Part shown: positions 18,094 through 26,967 of the stretch, in pieces
How positions within the stretch are numbered: position 1 is the first letter of the stretch
How the letters are laid out: every line of letters starts with the position of its first letter
From: Flavobacterium sp. HBTb2-11-1
GTDB taxonomy: Bacteria; Bacteroidota; Bacteroidia; Flavobacteriales; Flavobacteriaceae
Assembly (NCBI RefSeq): GCF_009826975.1
Contig: NZ_WUMO01000010.1
Span: 62,001-126,000, forward strand
Length of the DNA: 64,000 nt
Direction of reading: 5' to 3'
Position numbers and translations under genes: made by a program
Notes under the pieces: generated by a model
Seen by the model: only the letters and a program-made list of their open reading frames with translations
Database searches by the model: none
Told to the model about the DNA's origin: nothing

Positions 18094-18435
18094 AATTATT
18101 CAGAAATTTTATAGGTTTGGGTACTCAAATTTACCCCTTTTCTGTATAATTATTTAAGATTCTAATGTTATGTTTTCTTTAGACAGAATAACAGCCTGAT
18201 TTGGATTAGGAATACTTGACTGTTAGAATTATTTTGTAAAGTTTTTGTAGTGTTTTGAATTGTTGGAAAAAACTACTGAAGAAGATTTATTTTGCATTTT
18301 TTTTCTGATGAATAATCTCTTCCTTCCAAATTTTATATCATTCATTTTAGGGATATTTTAAAAAAAAAGCTAAATCTGCGTGGTTTCTTTTCCCGCAGAT
18401 TTAGCAGATTATAAAATTAAATTGTGAAAGAGGAA
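18094..18435. other. Gap between thiolase and sugar dehydrogenase genes
   Basis: 342 bases without a gene. It holds the thiolase terminator (18369-18405). A TAAATTTG box on the minus strand (18126-18133) lies 33 bases before the sugar dehydrogenase start. It could be a -7 element, but no matching TTTG is seen at the usual distance upstream. Confidence 0.45.
18361..18405 (-). terminator. Terminator of the thiolase gene built from a GCAGATTTAGC repeat
   Basis: Perfect 12-bp stem (18369-18380 with 18394-18405, core GCTAAATCTGCG) and a 13-nt loop. On the minus strand it is followed by eight T residues, just past the thiolase stop at 18436. It shows that at least one member of this repeat family can act as a terminator. 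Confidence 0.8.
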
Positions 18436-19713
18436 TTATTTCTCAATTATCATCGTTACTCCTTGTCCGCCAGCGGCACAAATAGAAATTAATCCTCTTC
18501 CAGAACCTTTTTCGTTAAGCAGTTTTGCCATTACGCCAATAATTCTTCCTCCAGTTGCTGCAAAAGGATGTGCTGCCGCCAAACTGCTGCCTTTTACATT
18601 TAGTTTATTTCGATCAATAGCGCCTAAAGTTTTCTTTAAGCCAATTTCGGCACTCAATTCTGGACTTTCCCAAATTTTTAAAGTAGCTAAAACCTGCGCT
18701 GCAAAAGCTTCGTGAATTTCGTAGTAATCAAAATCTTGAAGAGTTAAATCTGCTTTTTCAAGCATTCTTGAAACTGCAAATAAAGGCGCAAGCAATAGAT
18801 TCTGCTGATTTTTGACGTATTCTATAGCCGCAATCTCACCAAAAGTAATATAAGCCAAAATAGGAAGTCCCTGTTCTTTTGCCCATTCTTCGCTAGCTAG
18901 AAGCACACAAGAAGCCCCGTCTGTCAATGGAGTTGAATTTCCTGCGGTAAGAGTTCCGTTTACTTTATCAAAAGCAGGATTTAGTTTGGCTAATTTTTCA
19001 ATGGTACTGTCTCTTCTAAGGTTATTATCTTTTTCCAAGCCGTTGAAAGGCGTAATCATATCATCAAAAAAGCCTTCATCATACGCTTTAGCCATATTCA
19101 AATGACTTTTTAAAGCAAATTGATCTTGCTCTTCGCGGGAAATTTTATAATATTTTGCAGTGATTTCAGTATGTCCGCCCATAGAAAGTCCCGTTTGTGA
19201 TTCTTCATTTCGAGGCACTAATGGAGATAAATCTTTCGGACGAAGTTTTAGAAAGGTTTTGATTTTTTCTCCCAATGATTTTGCTTTTCGGGCATCTAGC
19301 AATATTTTTCGAAGTTTCTCGCTCACAGCAATCGGCATATCACTGATAGAATCTACACCACCCGCAATTCCAGAATCGATTTGTCCGAGTGCAATTTTAT
19401 TTGCAATATAAATAGCGCTTTCAATTCCCGTATCGCAGGCTTGCTGTAAATCGCAAGCAGGAGTAGCGGGGTCAAGACTGGTTTGCATGACACATTCGCG
19501 AATCAAATTGTTGTCGTAAGTATGTTTGATTACGGCGCCTCCTGCAACTTCGCCTAATAATTTCCCTTTTAGATTGTATTTATCAATAAGACCATTGAGT
19601 GCAGCGGTCATCATTTCTTTGTTTCCTACATTGGAATAAGCCGTATTAGCTCTTGCAAAAGGAATTCTGTTATAGCCGACAATGGCAACTTTTCTTATGG
19701 TATTTGATTTCAT
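18436..19713 (-). CDS. Acetyl-CoA C-acyltransferase (thiolase, FadI-like)
   Basis: A 425-residue thiolase that cleaves 3-ketoacyl-CoA in beta-oxidation, or condenses acetyl-CoA in the reverse direction. The nucleophilic Cys is in DLQQACDTGIESAIYIAN (about residue 88), in the position of the usual CxSG motif but read CDTG. The other catalytic blocks are YEIHEAFAAQVLA, KGSSLAAAHPFAATGGR and ICAAGGQGVTMII with the second Cys. The length and the VAIVGYNRIPFARANTAYS opening fit the FadI subgroup. It is a single gene; no hydratase/dehydrogenase partner is adjacent. Confidence 0.9.
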   Translation of the reverse strand: MKSNTIRKVAIVGYNRIPFARANTAYSNVGNKEMMTAALNGLIDKYNLKGKLLGEVAGGAVIKHTYDNNLIRECVMQTSLDPATPACDLQQACDTGIESAIYIANKIALGQIDSGIAGGVDSISDMPIAVSEKLRKILLDARKAKSLGEKIKTFLKLRPKDLSPLVPRNEESQTGLSMGGHTEITAKYYKISREEQDQFALKSHLNMAKAYDEGFFDDMITPFNGLEKDNNLRRDSTIEKLAKLNPAFDKVNGTLTAGNSTPLTDGASCVLLASEEWAKEQGLPILAYITFGEIAAIEYVKNQQNLLLAPLFAVSRMLEKADLTLQDFDYYEIHEAFAAQVLATLKIWESPELSAEIGLKKTLGAIDRNKLNVKGSSLAAAHPFAATGGRIIGVMAKLLNEKGSGRGLISICAAGGQGVTMIIEK

Positions 19714-19894
19714 ATCAGGAAGTTATTTGTTTTTGGTTTTTGAAATTTAGAACTATAAAGATAGAAATAGATTTCGGTTTGATGCTTAATCTAGATTAAT
19801 ATTATCAGGAAATAACTTAAAGATGCCTGCTTTAAAATTTATTATTACTGATTTAGTATAATTTGTTGTATTTATTTAGAATGAATTAAAATAA

Positions 19895-19926
19895 TTTGGA
19901 AAAGTTGAGATTTGCGTATATTTTTG
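19895..19926 (+). promoter_or_regulatory. Bacteroidota-type promoter of the siderophore receptor
   Basis: TTTG at 19895-19898, then a 20-base spacer, then TATTTTTG at 19919-19926. This fits the Bacteroidota housekeeping consensus TTTG/TAnnTTTG. It lies 25 bases before the ATG. Confidence 0.6.
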
Positions 19927-19951
19927 TCGCTCAATTTAAAATCAAAACCAA

Positions 19952-22390
19952 ATGAAAATAATTTTAAATCCAAAAGTTTATTTTTTTGTGCTGTTTTTGA
20001 GCTCATTAAATTTAATGGCACAACAGCTTGGAACTGTAAACGGGAAAGTTTCTTTGAGTGGCAATAAACCAGCAGAAAATATAGCTGTAGCTCTAAAAGG
20101 AACAAAATATTCAGATATTACAACTGTTTCAGGACATTATGAAATTAAAAATGTAAAGCCAGGAACATATACCATTGTATTAAATGGAGTAGGAATTCAG
20201 TCTATTGAAGATAAAATTGTAGTAAATTCTAAACAGACTACGACTAAGAATTTTACTCTTTCTGAAAGCCAAGAAGATCTTGACGAAGTGGTAATTAAAA
20301 AGAATAAATACAAGCAAGACAAACCTTCATTGTCATTGCGTCTTCAGACTCCAGTTTTAGAAATTCCTCAAAACATACAAATTGTAAGCGGTCAAACCTT
20401 AAAAGATCAGCAGATCACAAGTATGAGCGATGGTGTAATTCGTAACGTGAGTGGTGCTGTACGTTTGGAGCACTGGGGAGATTTGTATACGAATATTACA
20501 ATGAGAGGTTCTCAAATTCAAGCTTTTAGAAATGGTTTTAATGTAGTTTCTTCTTTCTGGGGACCATTAACAGAAGATATGAGTTTTGTGGATCATATCG
20601 AGTTTGTAAAAGGTCCAGCAGGATTTATGCTTTCAAGCGGTGACCCAAGCGGATTATACAACGTGGTGACTAAAAAACCTACGGGAGTGACTAAAGGTGA
20701 GGTAAGTGCTATGGTAGGAAGCTATGATTTCTACAGAGTAAGTTTAGACCTTGACGGGAAATTAGATAAAAAAGGAAAATTATTATACCGTTTTAATGGA
20801 GCGGCACAAAAGAAAGGATCATTCCGTCCGTTTGAGCATAACGACCGTTACGTAATTGCTCCTGTAATTTCTTATCAGATTGATGATAAAACAAAATTGA
20901 CATTTGAATACAACTTTCAATATGCAAATATGACCGAAGTAGGTTCTTACTATGTTTTTGGACCACAATCAGGAGGTTATGCAACTTTACCTCGCAATTT
21001 TACAATGACACAGCCAGGATTGCCAGATACAAACATTCAAGATCATAGTGGATATCTACAGTTCGAACATAAGTTTGATGAAAATTGGAAACTTACAGCG
21101 CAAACATCATATTTTAAATACCTTCAGCAAGGATACAGCTCTTGGCCAGGTGTTGTTGGTCCTGGACCAGTTGATAGAAATTTTGATGGCGTTCCTGAAG
21201 GAAACCTTGCTACTGGTGAGATTATCAGAAATGTTGGTATTTGGGATGCGGAAAGTAATATGTATTTAGGTCAGATTTTCGTAAACGGAAAATTCAATAC
21301 AGGAAATGTTTCTCATAAAATATTAGGAGGGATAGATTTAGGAAGCAAAGATTATATGGCAGATTGGGGACAATCGCATGATTTAGATACTGTTGATAAT
21401 CCGTTTAATGTTTATAATCCAAATTATGGTACGCCATCAAATGGTTTACCGCAATTTGATCACGATACTCCTTTAAGCCAAAGAGCAGGCGGACTTTACG
21501 GTTCGAAGTATGCGGCTGGTTATGTTCAGGATGAGCTTGGCTTTTTAGAAAATAGATTAAGATTGACTCTTGCTGCAAGATATACTTGGATTAGCCAAAC
21601 TAGCAGCTACGAGGCAGAACCAATAGAGGATAGTCATATTACGCCTCGTGCTGGTTTAAGTTATTCTATTACTGATGATTTTGCAGTTTACGGATTATAT
21701 GATCAAGCTTTTACACCTCAGTCTGGTGTAGTGAGAAATGGCGATGTAAAACCTCTTACTGGAAATAATGTTGAATTTGGACTTAAAAAAGATTGGTTTG
21801 ACGGTTCTTGGAATACAAGTTTATCGGTTTACAATATCTTAAAGAAAAATGAGCTAACAGCAGATCCTAGTAATCAGCCAAACGAACAGTATAAAATTGT
21901 TTTGGGAGAAAAAAGAGCTCGCGGTGTTGAATTTGATGTTAGAGGAAAAATCTTTGATGGCTTAAATCTTATTGCAAATTATGCCTTTACAGAATCAACG
22001 GTAACTAAAGTTGATCCAGCTGTTTCTCAAGCTAATGGTATTAATGTTGGAGATATTGTGCCTGGTTATGCAAAACATACAGCAAATGCATGGTTAAATT
22101 ATACGCTTCAAAATGGTAAACTGAAAGGTTTTGGCGCTTCTATAGGAGGAACTTTCCTTGACGGACGTCAGACGGATACTTGGAGTGAAGGTCTTCAAAA
22201 ATTACCTTCTTACTTTAAATTGGATGGAGGTTTATCTTATGAAACTGGTAAAGTCAAAGTTACTGCAAACGTATTCAATATCTTAGATAAATATTTATAT
22301 AGCGGTTCATTCTACAGTTGGTTAAATGCTTATTACTGGCAGGCTGAAGCGCCAAGAAATTTTAGAGTTGGGGTTACTTATAAGTTTTAA
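19952..22390 (+). CDS. TonB-dependent siderophore receptor
   Basis: 812 residues. A signal peptide ends near NLMAQ, followed by a carboxypeptidase-like regulatory domain (about 28-115; TVNGKVSLSGNKPAENIAV). The plug (about 135-245) has VLEIPQNIQIVSGQTLKDQQ and VKGPAGFMLSSGDPSGLYNVVTKKP, the FhuE/FpvA-type siderophore receptor signature. A beta-barrel follows and ends in RNFRVGVTYKF with the aromatic terminal residue. It imports ferric siderophores using TonB energy. No siderophore synthesis genes lie nearby, so it may use compounds made by others. A strong hairpin terminator follows. Iron regulation is likely but I see no clear Fur box. Confidence 0.92.
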   Translation: MKIILNPKVYFFVLFLSSLNLMAQQLGTVNGKVSLSGNKPAENIAVALKGTKYSDITTVSGHYEIKNVKPGTYTIVLNGVGIQSIEDKIVVNSKQTTTKNFTLSESQEDLDEVVIKKNKYKQDKPSLSLRLQTPVLEIPQNIQIVSGQTLKDQQITSMSDGVIRNVSGAVRLEHWGDLYTNITMRGSQIQAFRNGFNVVSSFWGPLTEDMSFVDHIEFVKGPAGFMLSSGDPSGLYNVVTKKPTGVTKGEVSAMVGSYDFYRVSLDLDGKLDKKGKLLYRFNGAAQKKGSFRPFEHNDRYVIAPVISYQIDDKTKLTFEYNFQYANMTEVGSYYVFGPQSGGYATLPRNFTMTQPGLPDTNIQDHSGYLQFEHKFDENWKLTAQTSYFKYLQQGYSSWPGVVGPGPVDRNFDGVPEGNLATGEIIRNVGIWDAESNMYLGQIFVNGKFNTGNVSHKILGGIDLGSKDYMADWGQSHDLDTVDNPFNVYNPNYGTPSNGLPQFDHDTPLSQRAGGLYGSKYAAGYVQDELGFLENRLRLTLAARYTWISQTSSYEAEPIEDSHITPRAGLSYSITDDFAVYGLYDQAFTPQSGVVRNGDVKPLTGNNVEFGLKKDWFDGSWNTSLSVYNILKKNELTADPSNQPNEQYKIVLGEKRARGVEFDVRGKIFDGLNLIANYAFTESTVTKVDPAVSQANGINVGDIVPGYAKHTANAWLNYTLQNGKLKGFGASIGGTFLDGRQTDTWSEGLQKLPSYFKLDGGLSYETGKVKVTANVFNILDKYLYSGSFYSWLNAYYWQAEAPRNFRVGVTYKF

Positions 22391-22452
22391 AGGGGCTAAG
22401 GTTCTGAGGGACTAAGATTCTGAGGATTATAGTAACAAAGTAACAAAGGAAT

Positions 22453-22497
22453 AAAGGCTTTGGACAAACATCTCTAGTTTGTCTAAAGCCTTTAATT
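22453..22497 (+). terminator. Terminator after the siderophore receptor
   Basis: 17-bp stem with one mismatch (22453-22469 with 22477-22493, core AAAGGCTTTGGACAAAC), a 7-nt loop and a T-rich tail, 62 bases past the stop codon. Confidence 0.8.
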
Positions 22498-22568
22498 TTA
22501 TTTTATAATTTCATCCAGCTAAAGCTGGACGCTATTTAATTTCTAAAAAATCCTTTTAATCTGTATAT

Positions 22569-22584
22569 CCCGATAGCTATTGGG
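22569..22584. repeat. Copy of the CCCGATAGCTATCGGG palindrome
   Basis: One-base variant (CCCGATAGCTATTGGG). A more degenerate relative with a TATTTAT centre lies close by at 22619-22633. Both are in the convergent gap between the siderophore receptor and the LLM oxidoreductase gene. Confidence 0.75.
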
Positions 22585-22648
22585 AGTGGCTTAAAAAAAA
22601 ATCTTTGCGTCTTTGCTTCCGATATTTATCGGGATTGCGAGAATATAA

Positions 22649-23671
22649 TTATGCCTCCTTAATCAACGGAATCAATTTTGTACCAATCAATTCAATGGCA
22701 TTCATTAATTGTTTGTGTGTCAAGCGAGCATTATCCATTTGGAAAGTGAATCGATCCACTCCGCCCAGTGCTTCGCTGTGACGAAGGATTTTCTCTGCAG
22801 CTCTTTCTGGACCTCCAACGATTAAAACGCCTAAATCATCAATTAACCCGTCAAATTTTCCTCTTGTTACAGGAGGCCAACCTCTTTCATAGCCTAATTT
22901 GGTCCATAATTCAGCATATCCAGGATAGTATTCTTCAATTGCTTTTTCTGTGGTGGTACTAACATAACCTGGTGAATGCAAGCCCACTTTCAACTCTTCA
23001 GGTTTATAGCCAGCTGCTTTTCCAGCTTCGCGATATAAATCGATTAAAGGTCTGAAACGATGTGTTTGCCCGCCAATTATGGCAACCATTAAGGGAAGTC
23101 CCAACGAACCTGCTCTAATAAAAGATTCGGGTGTTCCTCCAACGCCAAGCCAAATAGGCAATTTTTCCTGTAAAGCTCTTGGATAAACCGGTAAATTATT
23201 TAGCGCAGGACGAAATTTTCCTTCCCAAGTAACAAATTCATTGTCTCTGATTTGAAGCAATAGCTCGAGTTTTTCTTTAAAAAGAGCATCATAATCTCTC
23301 AAATCATATCCAAAAAGGGGATAAGCTTCAATGGCAGATCCTCTACCTACAACAATTTCAGTTCTTCCTTTTGAAATTAAATCTAAAGTCGCAAAACTCT
23401 GATAAACTCTAACAGGATCTGCTGCACTTAAAACGGTTACAGCACTTGAGAGTCGAATATTTTTTGTCCTTGCCGCCGCTGCACTCAAAATAACAGCTGT
23501 AGCAGAATCTAAAAATTCTTTTTTGTGATGTTCACCAATTCCGAAAACATCTAGACCAGCCTGATCTGCAAATTCAATTCTCTGCAATAGCTGTTCCATG
23601 GCATCAACACTGCTCAGAGTGTTGTTGTCGCCATACATTGCCGAAGCAAAACTGTCTATTCCTATTTCCAT
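22649..23671 (-). CDS. LLM-class flavin-dependent oxidoreductase (luciferase-like monooxygenase)
   Basis: 340 residues from ATG 23671 (MEIGIDSFASAMYGD). The 17 residues of the longer reading frame come from repeat DNA and are unlikely to be translated. Family blocks: FADQAGLDVFGIGEHHKKEFLDSA (about residues 35-60), RLSSAVTVLSAADPVRVYQSFATLDLIS, RTEIVVGRGS, LPIWLGVGGTPESFIRAGSLGLPLM. Such proteins are FMN-dependent oxidoreductases or monooxygenases of the bacterial luciferase fold; the substrate cannot be predicted. It lies downstream of TauE/DUF1634 on the same strand, about 100 bases away, across a heptad repeat. Confidence 0.9.
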   Translation of the reverse strand: MEIGIDSFASAMYGDNNTLSSVDAMEQLLQRIEFADQAGLDVFGIGEHHKKEFLDSATAVILSAAAARTKNIRLSSAVTVLSAADPVRVYQSFATLDLISKGRTEIVVGRGSAIEAYPLFGYDLRDYDALFKEKLELLLQIRDNEFVTWEGKFRPALNNLPVYPRALQEKLPIWLGVGGTPESFIRAGSLGLPLMVAIIGGQTHRFRPLIDLYREAGKAAGYKPEELKVGLHSPGYVSTTTEKAIEEYYPGYAELWTKLGYERGWPPVTRGKFDGLIDDLGVLIVGGPERAAEKILRHSEALGGVDRFTFQMDNARLTHKQLMNAIELIGTKLIPLIKEA

Positions 23672-23700
23672 AAGCTTAATTTTAAATTCCAATATTGAGA

Positions 23701-23763
23701 AATTCCAAATTCCAAATTTCAAAATCTAAAATCTAAAATCTGAAATCTGAAATCTAAAATCTA
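23701..23763. repeat. Heptad-phased tandem repeat upstream of the LLM gene (site C)
   Basis: Nine 7-bp units in register, changing gradually from AATTCCA through AATTTCA to AAATCTA and AAATCTG. They fill most of the space between the DUF1634 stop and the LLM start. Confidence 0.85.
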
Positions 23764-23770
23764 CAATTAT

Positions 23771-24178
23771 CTAGTGTGAGAATCCAAATGAAATACTGAT
23801 AATAATAATCGCAATAACAATTAATGTAATGGCGACATATAAATAATCTTTTTCTAATAAAAACGAAAATAGCGAAAGCAAAACACGTAAAACTGGCGTA
23901 AGGAAAAGCAAAATAATACCAGTAAATATTAAGGATTCACCATTTCCTTGAATTGCACCATTGTAAACAGCCGCAATTACTTCAAATATATTTCTATCAT
24001 TTTCTTTAAAAACAGAATAATCTTCAATCTGGCTTCCATTGTGAATCAAATAAACAATTCCGCCAATAAAAGCTACTGATAGCGAAATCCAAACTCCGTA
24101 GCGAAGTAAGTTTCCTATAATAGTTTGAAAATCTTTTTCTCCAAATTTTTCTTCCTGTACCATATTAGATTTTTCCAT
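23771..24178 (-). CDS. DUF1634 family membrane protein
   Basis: 135 residues with three predicted membrane helices (about 27-48, 82-106 and 112-132; e.g. YVAITLIVIAIIIISISFGF). DUF1634 proteins are small membrane proteins commonly encoded next to TauE/SafE permeases, as here. The start overlaps the end of the permease gene by 14 bases; an ATG at 24163 directly after the permease stop is an alternative. The pair is very likely co-translated and may work as one transport complex, which is inference from gene order. Confidence 0.85.
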   Translation of the reverse strand: MEKSNMVQEEKFGEKDFQTIIGNLLRYGVWISLSVAFIGGIVYLIHNGSQIEDYSVFKENDRNIFEVIAAVYNGAIQGNGESLIFTGIILLFLTPVLRVLLSLFSFLLEKDYLYVAITLIVIAIIIISISFGFSH

Positions 24179-25001
24179 TTAGTCCGTTATAAATCATGTT
24201 TATTGCCAAAACAAAAATCAGGCAGGCAAAAAATATTCTCAATTTCTTCGGATTTGTTCGTACTAAGATCTTGGCTCCAGCCATGGCACCAAACAAAACT
24301 CCAATTACAACCGGCATACAGATTCCAGGTTCGATATACCCTTTTTGAATATAAATTACAGAACTCGCCATTGCTGTAACTCCCATCATAAAATTACTGG
24401 TTGTAGTGGAAACTTTAAAGGGAACGCGCATGATATTGTCCATTGCAATCACTTTAAAAGCGCCAGAACCAATTCCGAGAAGACCAGACATCATTCCGGC
24501 AACTCCCATCATGCTGAAGCCGCCAAGCACGTTTTTAGTTCCGTATTTTATGACTTCACCGTCGTGAGAAGGATAAGTTCCGTCCAATTTTAGTTTTTTT
24601 GCCAGCGGACTAGACTCCAAGACAATATGTTCTTCTTTTTTTCGTAACGAATTAATTGCAGAAAAAATTAGCGTTAAACCGAATAAAACTGCTATAAAAG
24701 AAGTAGGGGCAATGGTAGAAAGCAAGGCACCGCAAACCGCTCCGATAGTAGTGGCGATTTCGAGAAAAATTCCTATTCTCATGTTGGTAATTCCCTCTTT
24801 TACATAAGCTGCGGCAGAGCCAGAAGAAGTGGCGATAACAGAGACTAAAGCGGCTCCAATGGCATAATGAATATCGACACCGAGAATAATAGTAAGAAGC
24901 GGAATAATAATGATACCGCCTCCTAAGCCTGATAATGAACCTATAAATCCAGCTAAAAAAGCGCCTAGAATCATTATCAGCGTAAAGGTAAGTATTGTCA
25001 T
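24165..25001 (-). CDS. TauE/SafE family anion permease
   Basis: A 278-residue inner-membrane protein with about seven to eight hydrophobic helices and the paired glycine-rich repeats of the family: GAFLAGFIGSLSGLGGGIIIIPLL at the N-terminus and GMMSGLLGIGSGAFKVIAMD in the second half (about residue 165 on). Members export sulfite, sulfoacetate or other organosulfur anions, or import sulfur compounds. No sulfur-metabolism gene is adjacent, so the substrate is undefined. It is the first gene of a pair with DUF1634. Confidence 0.9.
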   Translation of the reverse strand: MTILTFTLIMILGAFLAGFIGSLSGLGGGIIIIPLLTIILGVDIHYAIGAALVSVIATSSGSAAAYVKEGITNMRIGIFLEIATTIGAVCGALLSTIAPTSFIAVLFGLTLIFSAINSLRKKEEHIVLESSPLAKKLKLDGTYPSHDGEVIKYGTKNVLGGFSMMGVAGMMSGLLGIGSGAFKVIAMDNIMRVPFKVSTTTSNFMMGVTAMASSVIYIQKGYIEPGICMPVVIGVLFGAMAGAKILVRTNPKKLRIFFACLIFVLAINMIYNGLNGKI

Positions 25002-25080
25002 TTAAGGTATGTTTTTGTATTTGCTAATTTACGAATACAAATTTGTTCATGAACTTAAATATACCTTAAAAATGGCTGTT

Positions 25081-25136
25081 GTTTATTGTTTGTTGTTTAT
25101 TGTTTATTGTTTGTTGTTTGTTGTTTGTTGTTTGTT
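25081..25136. repeat. Heptad-phased tandem repeat (site D)
   Basis: Eight exact 7-bp units alternating GTTTATT and GTTTGTT. It lies between the TauE gene start and the DoxX stop. Confidence 0.9.
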
Positions 25137-25224
25137 GTTGAAGGTTAACTTTTTTTTTAGGATTAACTTTGACATTTTTTAGATAACCATCAACTACCAA
25201 CCAAAAACCATCAACCAAAAAAGA

Positions 25225-25659
25225 TTATATCCTATTGTCAACTGCAAAAGATGTTTTTCCAATATTAGCAAGCAATAAAGCCGCTGCAGCACTTGTCCAG
25301 ACTGAATAATCAAAAGGTGCTTTTACAGAAACCGAAACTGACATGGCAAAAGCAAAAAAGAACATTAAAATGGTAGTTCCTAAAGCGGCAAGCCTAGTTT
25401 TGAAACCGAATAATAATAATAGACTGAACAAAACCTCAAAAAAAGTAGCAACTCCTCCTAAAATTTCAGATATGGCTCGGTTTGCATATGGGTTGAGTGT
25501 TTGTGTATAAGTAACAAAATTATCCCAATTTCCCCAAGCGACTTGGTGGGAACCTGGTGCGCCCCAAACTCCAAATCGGTCTGCTACGGCCGAAAGCATC
25601 GTGATGGCTAAAACTATTCTTAAAATTAAACCTGCTTCTAATATGGTTATGTTTTTCAT
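25225..25659 (-). CDS. DoxX-like membrane protein
   Basis: 144 residues with about four hydrophobic helices (LILRIVLAITMLSAVADRFG; FFEVLFSLLLLFGFKTRLAALGTTI; ILMFFFAFAMSV; WTSAAAALLLANI). It matches the DoxX/DoxD-like quinone-associated membrane protein family in overall design. Some relatives form oxidoreductase complexes with thiol proteins, but this group is poorly defined. It is a single gene between the esterase and the permease pair. A second, unrelated-looking DoxX protein is encoded at 29843. Confidence 0.8.
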   Translation of the reverse strand: MKNITILEAGLILRIVLAITMLSAVADRFGVWGAPGSHQVAWGNWDNFVTYTQTLNPYANRAISEILGGVATFFEVLFSLLLLFGFKTRLAALGTTILMFFFAFAMSVSVSVKAPFDYSVWTSAAAALLLANIGKTSFAVDNRI

Positions 25660-25791
25660 TCTAAATCTTACTTTTTATTTTCACTGAAATGGAACTATTT
25701 TCTTCAAAAACAAAGAAAAATCATTCCGTTATTTTTTTAATAACGATAGAATGAACGCCAAATTGTTTAAAATAATCGATAAAATATATAA

Positions 25792-25821
25792 AAAAGGGAT
25801 AGATTGTGTTCTATCCCTTTT
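25792..25821 (-). terminator. Terminator of the alpha/beta hydrolase gene
   Basis: Perfect 12-bp stem (core AAAAGGGATAGA, 25792-25803 with 25810-25821), a 6-nt loop and a T-run on the minus strand, 18 bases past the hydrolase stop. Confidence 0.85.
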
Positions 25822-25839
25822 AAATCTTGTGCGATTTCC

Positions 25840-26889
25840 TTATTTCAAAGATGTTTTAATTACAATTGCGGCTTGTTGTATGGCAGTTTGAATAGCTGGC
25901 ACATTTGCAATCGGATTTAAAAGTCCGTAATCATGAATCAATCCGTTGTATCTAGTTAAAGTTACAGGAACTCCAGCTTCATTCAGTTTTCTGGCATAAG
26001 CTTCGCCTTCGTCTCTTAAAACATCATTTTCAGCAGTTTGCACTAGAGCAGGAGGCAAGCCTTTTAATTCTGCTAAACTTGCTTGCAATGGAGAAGCATA
26101 TTTTTCAGTTCTTTTTGCAGTATCAGGCAAGTAATTATCCCAGAACCATTTCATCATATTTTTAGTCAAGAAACGTCCGTTGGCATATAGATTATATGAT
26201 TCAGTTTCAAAATTGGCATCGGTTACTGGCCATAAAAGAACTTGTAATTTAATGTGTGGCCCTTTTTTATCTCTAGCCATTAAAGTAATAGCTGCCGTCA
26301 TATTTCCACCTACACTGTTTCCAACAACAGCAAGGTTTTTACCGTCTACGCCAATTTCTTTTCCATTTTCAGAAACCCATTGTGTTGCAGCGTAAATTTC
26401 GTTAATTGCCACTGGATATTTAGCTTCAGGAGATGGTGTATAATCTGGGAAAACCGCAACAGCACCACTTTCTACAACCAAATCTCTCACTAATCTTTTA
26501 TGAGTAGGATAATCGCCTAAAACCCATCCGCCGCCATGAATGAAAATGAATACAGGCGCGTTTGCTTTTACCCCTTTAGGTTTTGTAATATGAATTTTTA
26601 CTTTTAACCCGTTTTGTGAAATTACTTTTTCAGATTCTTCGATGCCGGAATAATCGACTTCAACCGATTTCTGTGCGCCTACTAAAACGTTTCTGGCATC
26701 TGTAACAGATAATTGTTCCAAAGGTTTTCCGTCACCTGAATTTAATGCATTTAAAAAGCTGCGTACTTCTGTAAAGATTTCGGGGTCATTTTGTCCTTTA
26801 AATGGTTTTTCTTGTGCTGAAGCAATTGTATTTGCGATGAACAATGCTGCAATAAATAAACTTTGCTGTAATACTTTAATAGTTTTCAT
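25840..26889 (-). CDS. Exported alpha/beta hydrolase (hormone-sensitive-lipase-like esterase)
   Basis: 349 residues with a signal peptide (LFIAALFIANTIASAQ). The oxyanion-hole motif FIHGGGWVLGDYPTH and the nucleophile elbow GNSVGGN place it in the alpha/beta hydrolase fold-3 family. The remaining triad members are probably the Asp in ENDVLRDEGEAY and the His in YNGLIHDYGLL. It hydrolyses short-chain esters in the periplasm or outside. An AraC-type regulator gene lies 78 bases upstream on the same strand, and a TAnnTTTG box in between suggests its own promoter. Confidence 0.9.
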   Translation of the reverse strand: MKTIKVLQQSLFIAALFIANTIASAQEKPFKGQNDPEIFTEVRSFLNALNSGDGKPLEQLSVTDARNVLVGAQKSVEVDYSGIEESEKVISQNGLKVKIHITKPKGVKANAPVFIFIHGGGWVLGDYPTHKRLVRDLVVESGAVAVFPDYTPSPEAKYPVAINEIYAATQWVSENGKEIGVDGKNLAVVGNSVGGNMTAAITLMARDKKGPHIKLQVLLWPVTDANFETESYNLYANGRFLTKNMMKWFWDNYLPDTAKRTEKYASPLQASLAELKGLPPALVQTAENDVLRDEGEAYARKLNEAGVPVTLTRYNGLIHDYGLLNPIANVPAIQTAIQQAAIVIKTSLK

Positions 26890-26925
26890 ATCTTTTATGT
26901 TTTAATTATTTATAATTTAATAGGA

Positions 26926-26933
26926 CAAAGATA
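26926..26933 (-). promoter_or_regulatory. Candidate -7 box of the esterase gene
   Basis: TATCTTTG on the minus strand, a perfect TAnnTTTG match, 36 bases before the esterase ATG. No TTTG is found at the usual upstream distance, so promoter use may need an activator such as the adjacent AraC protein. Confidence 0.45.
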
Positions 26934-26967
26934 TGGCGCTAGTAAAGCTCTAAAAATGGATAAAAGT

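Noticed and set aside
25081..25136. CRISPR array
   Set aside because: Units are 7 bp without spacers.
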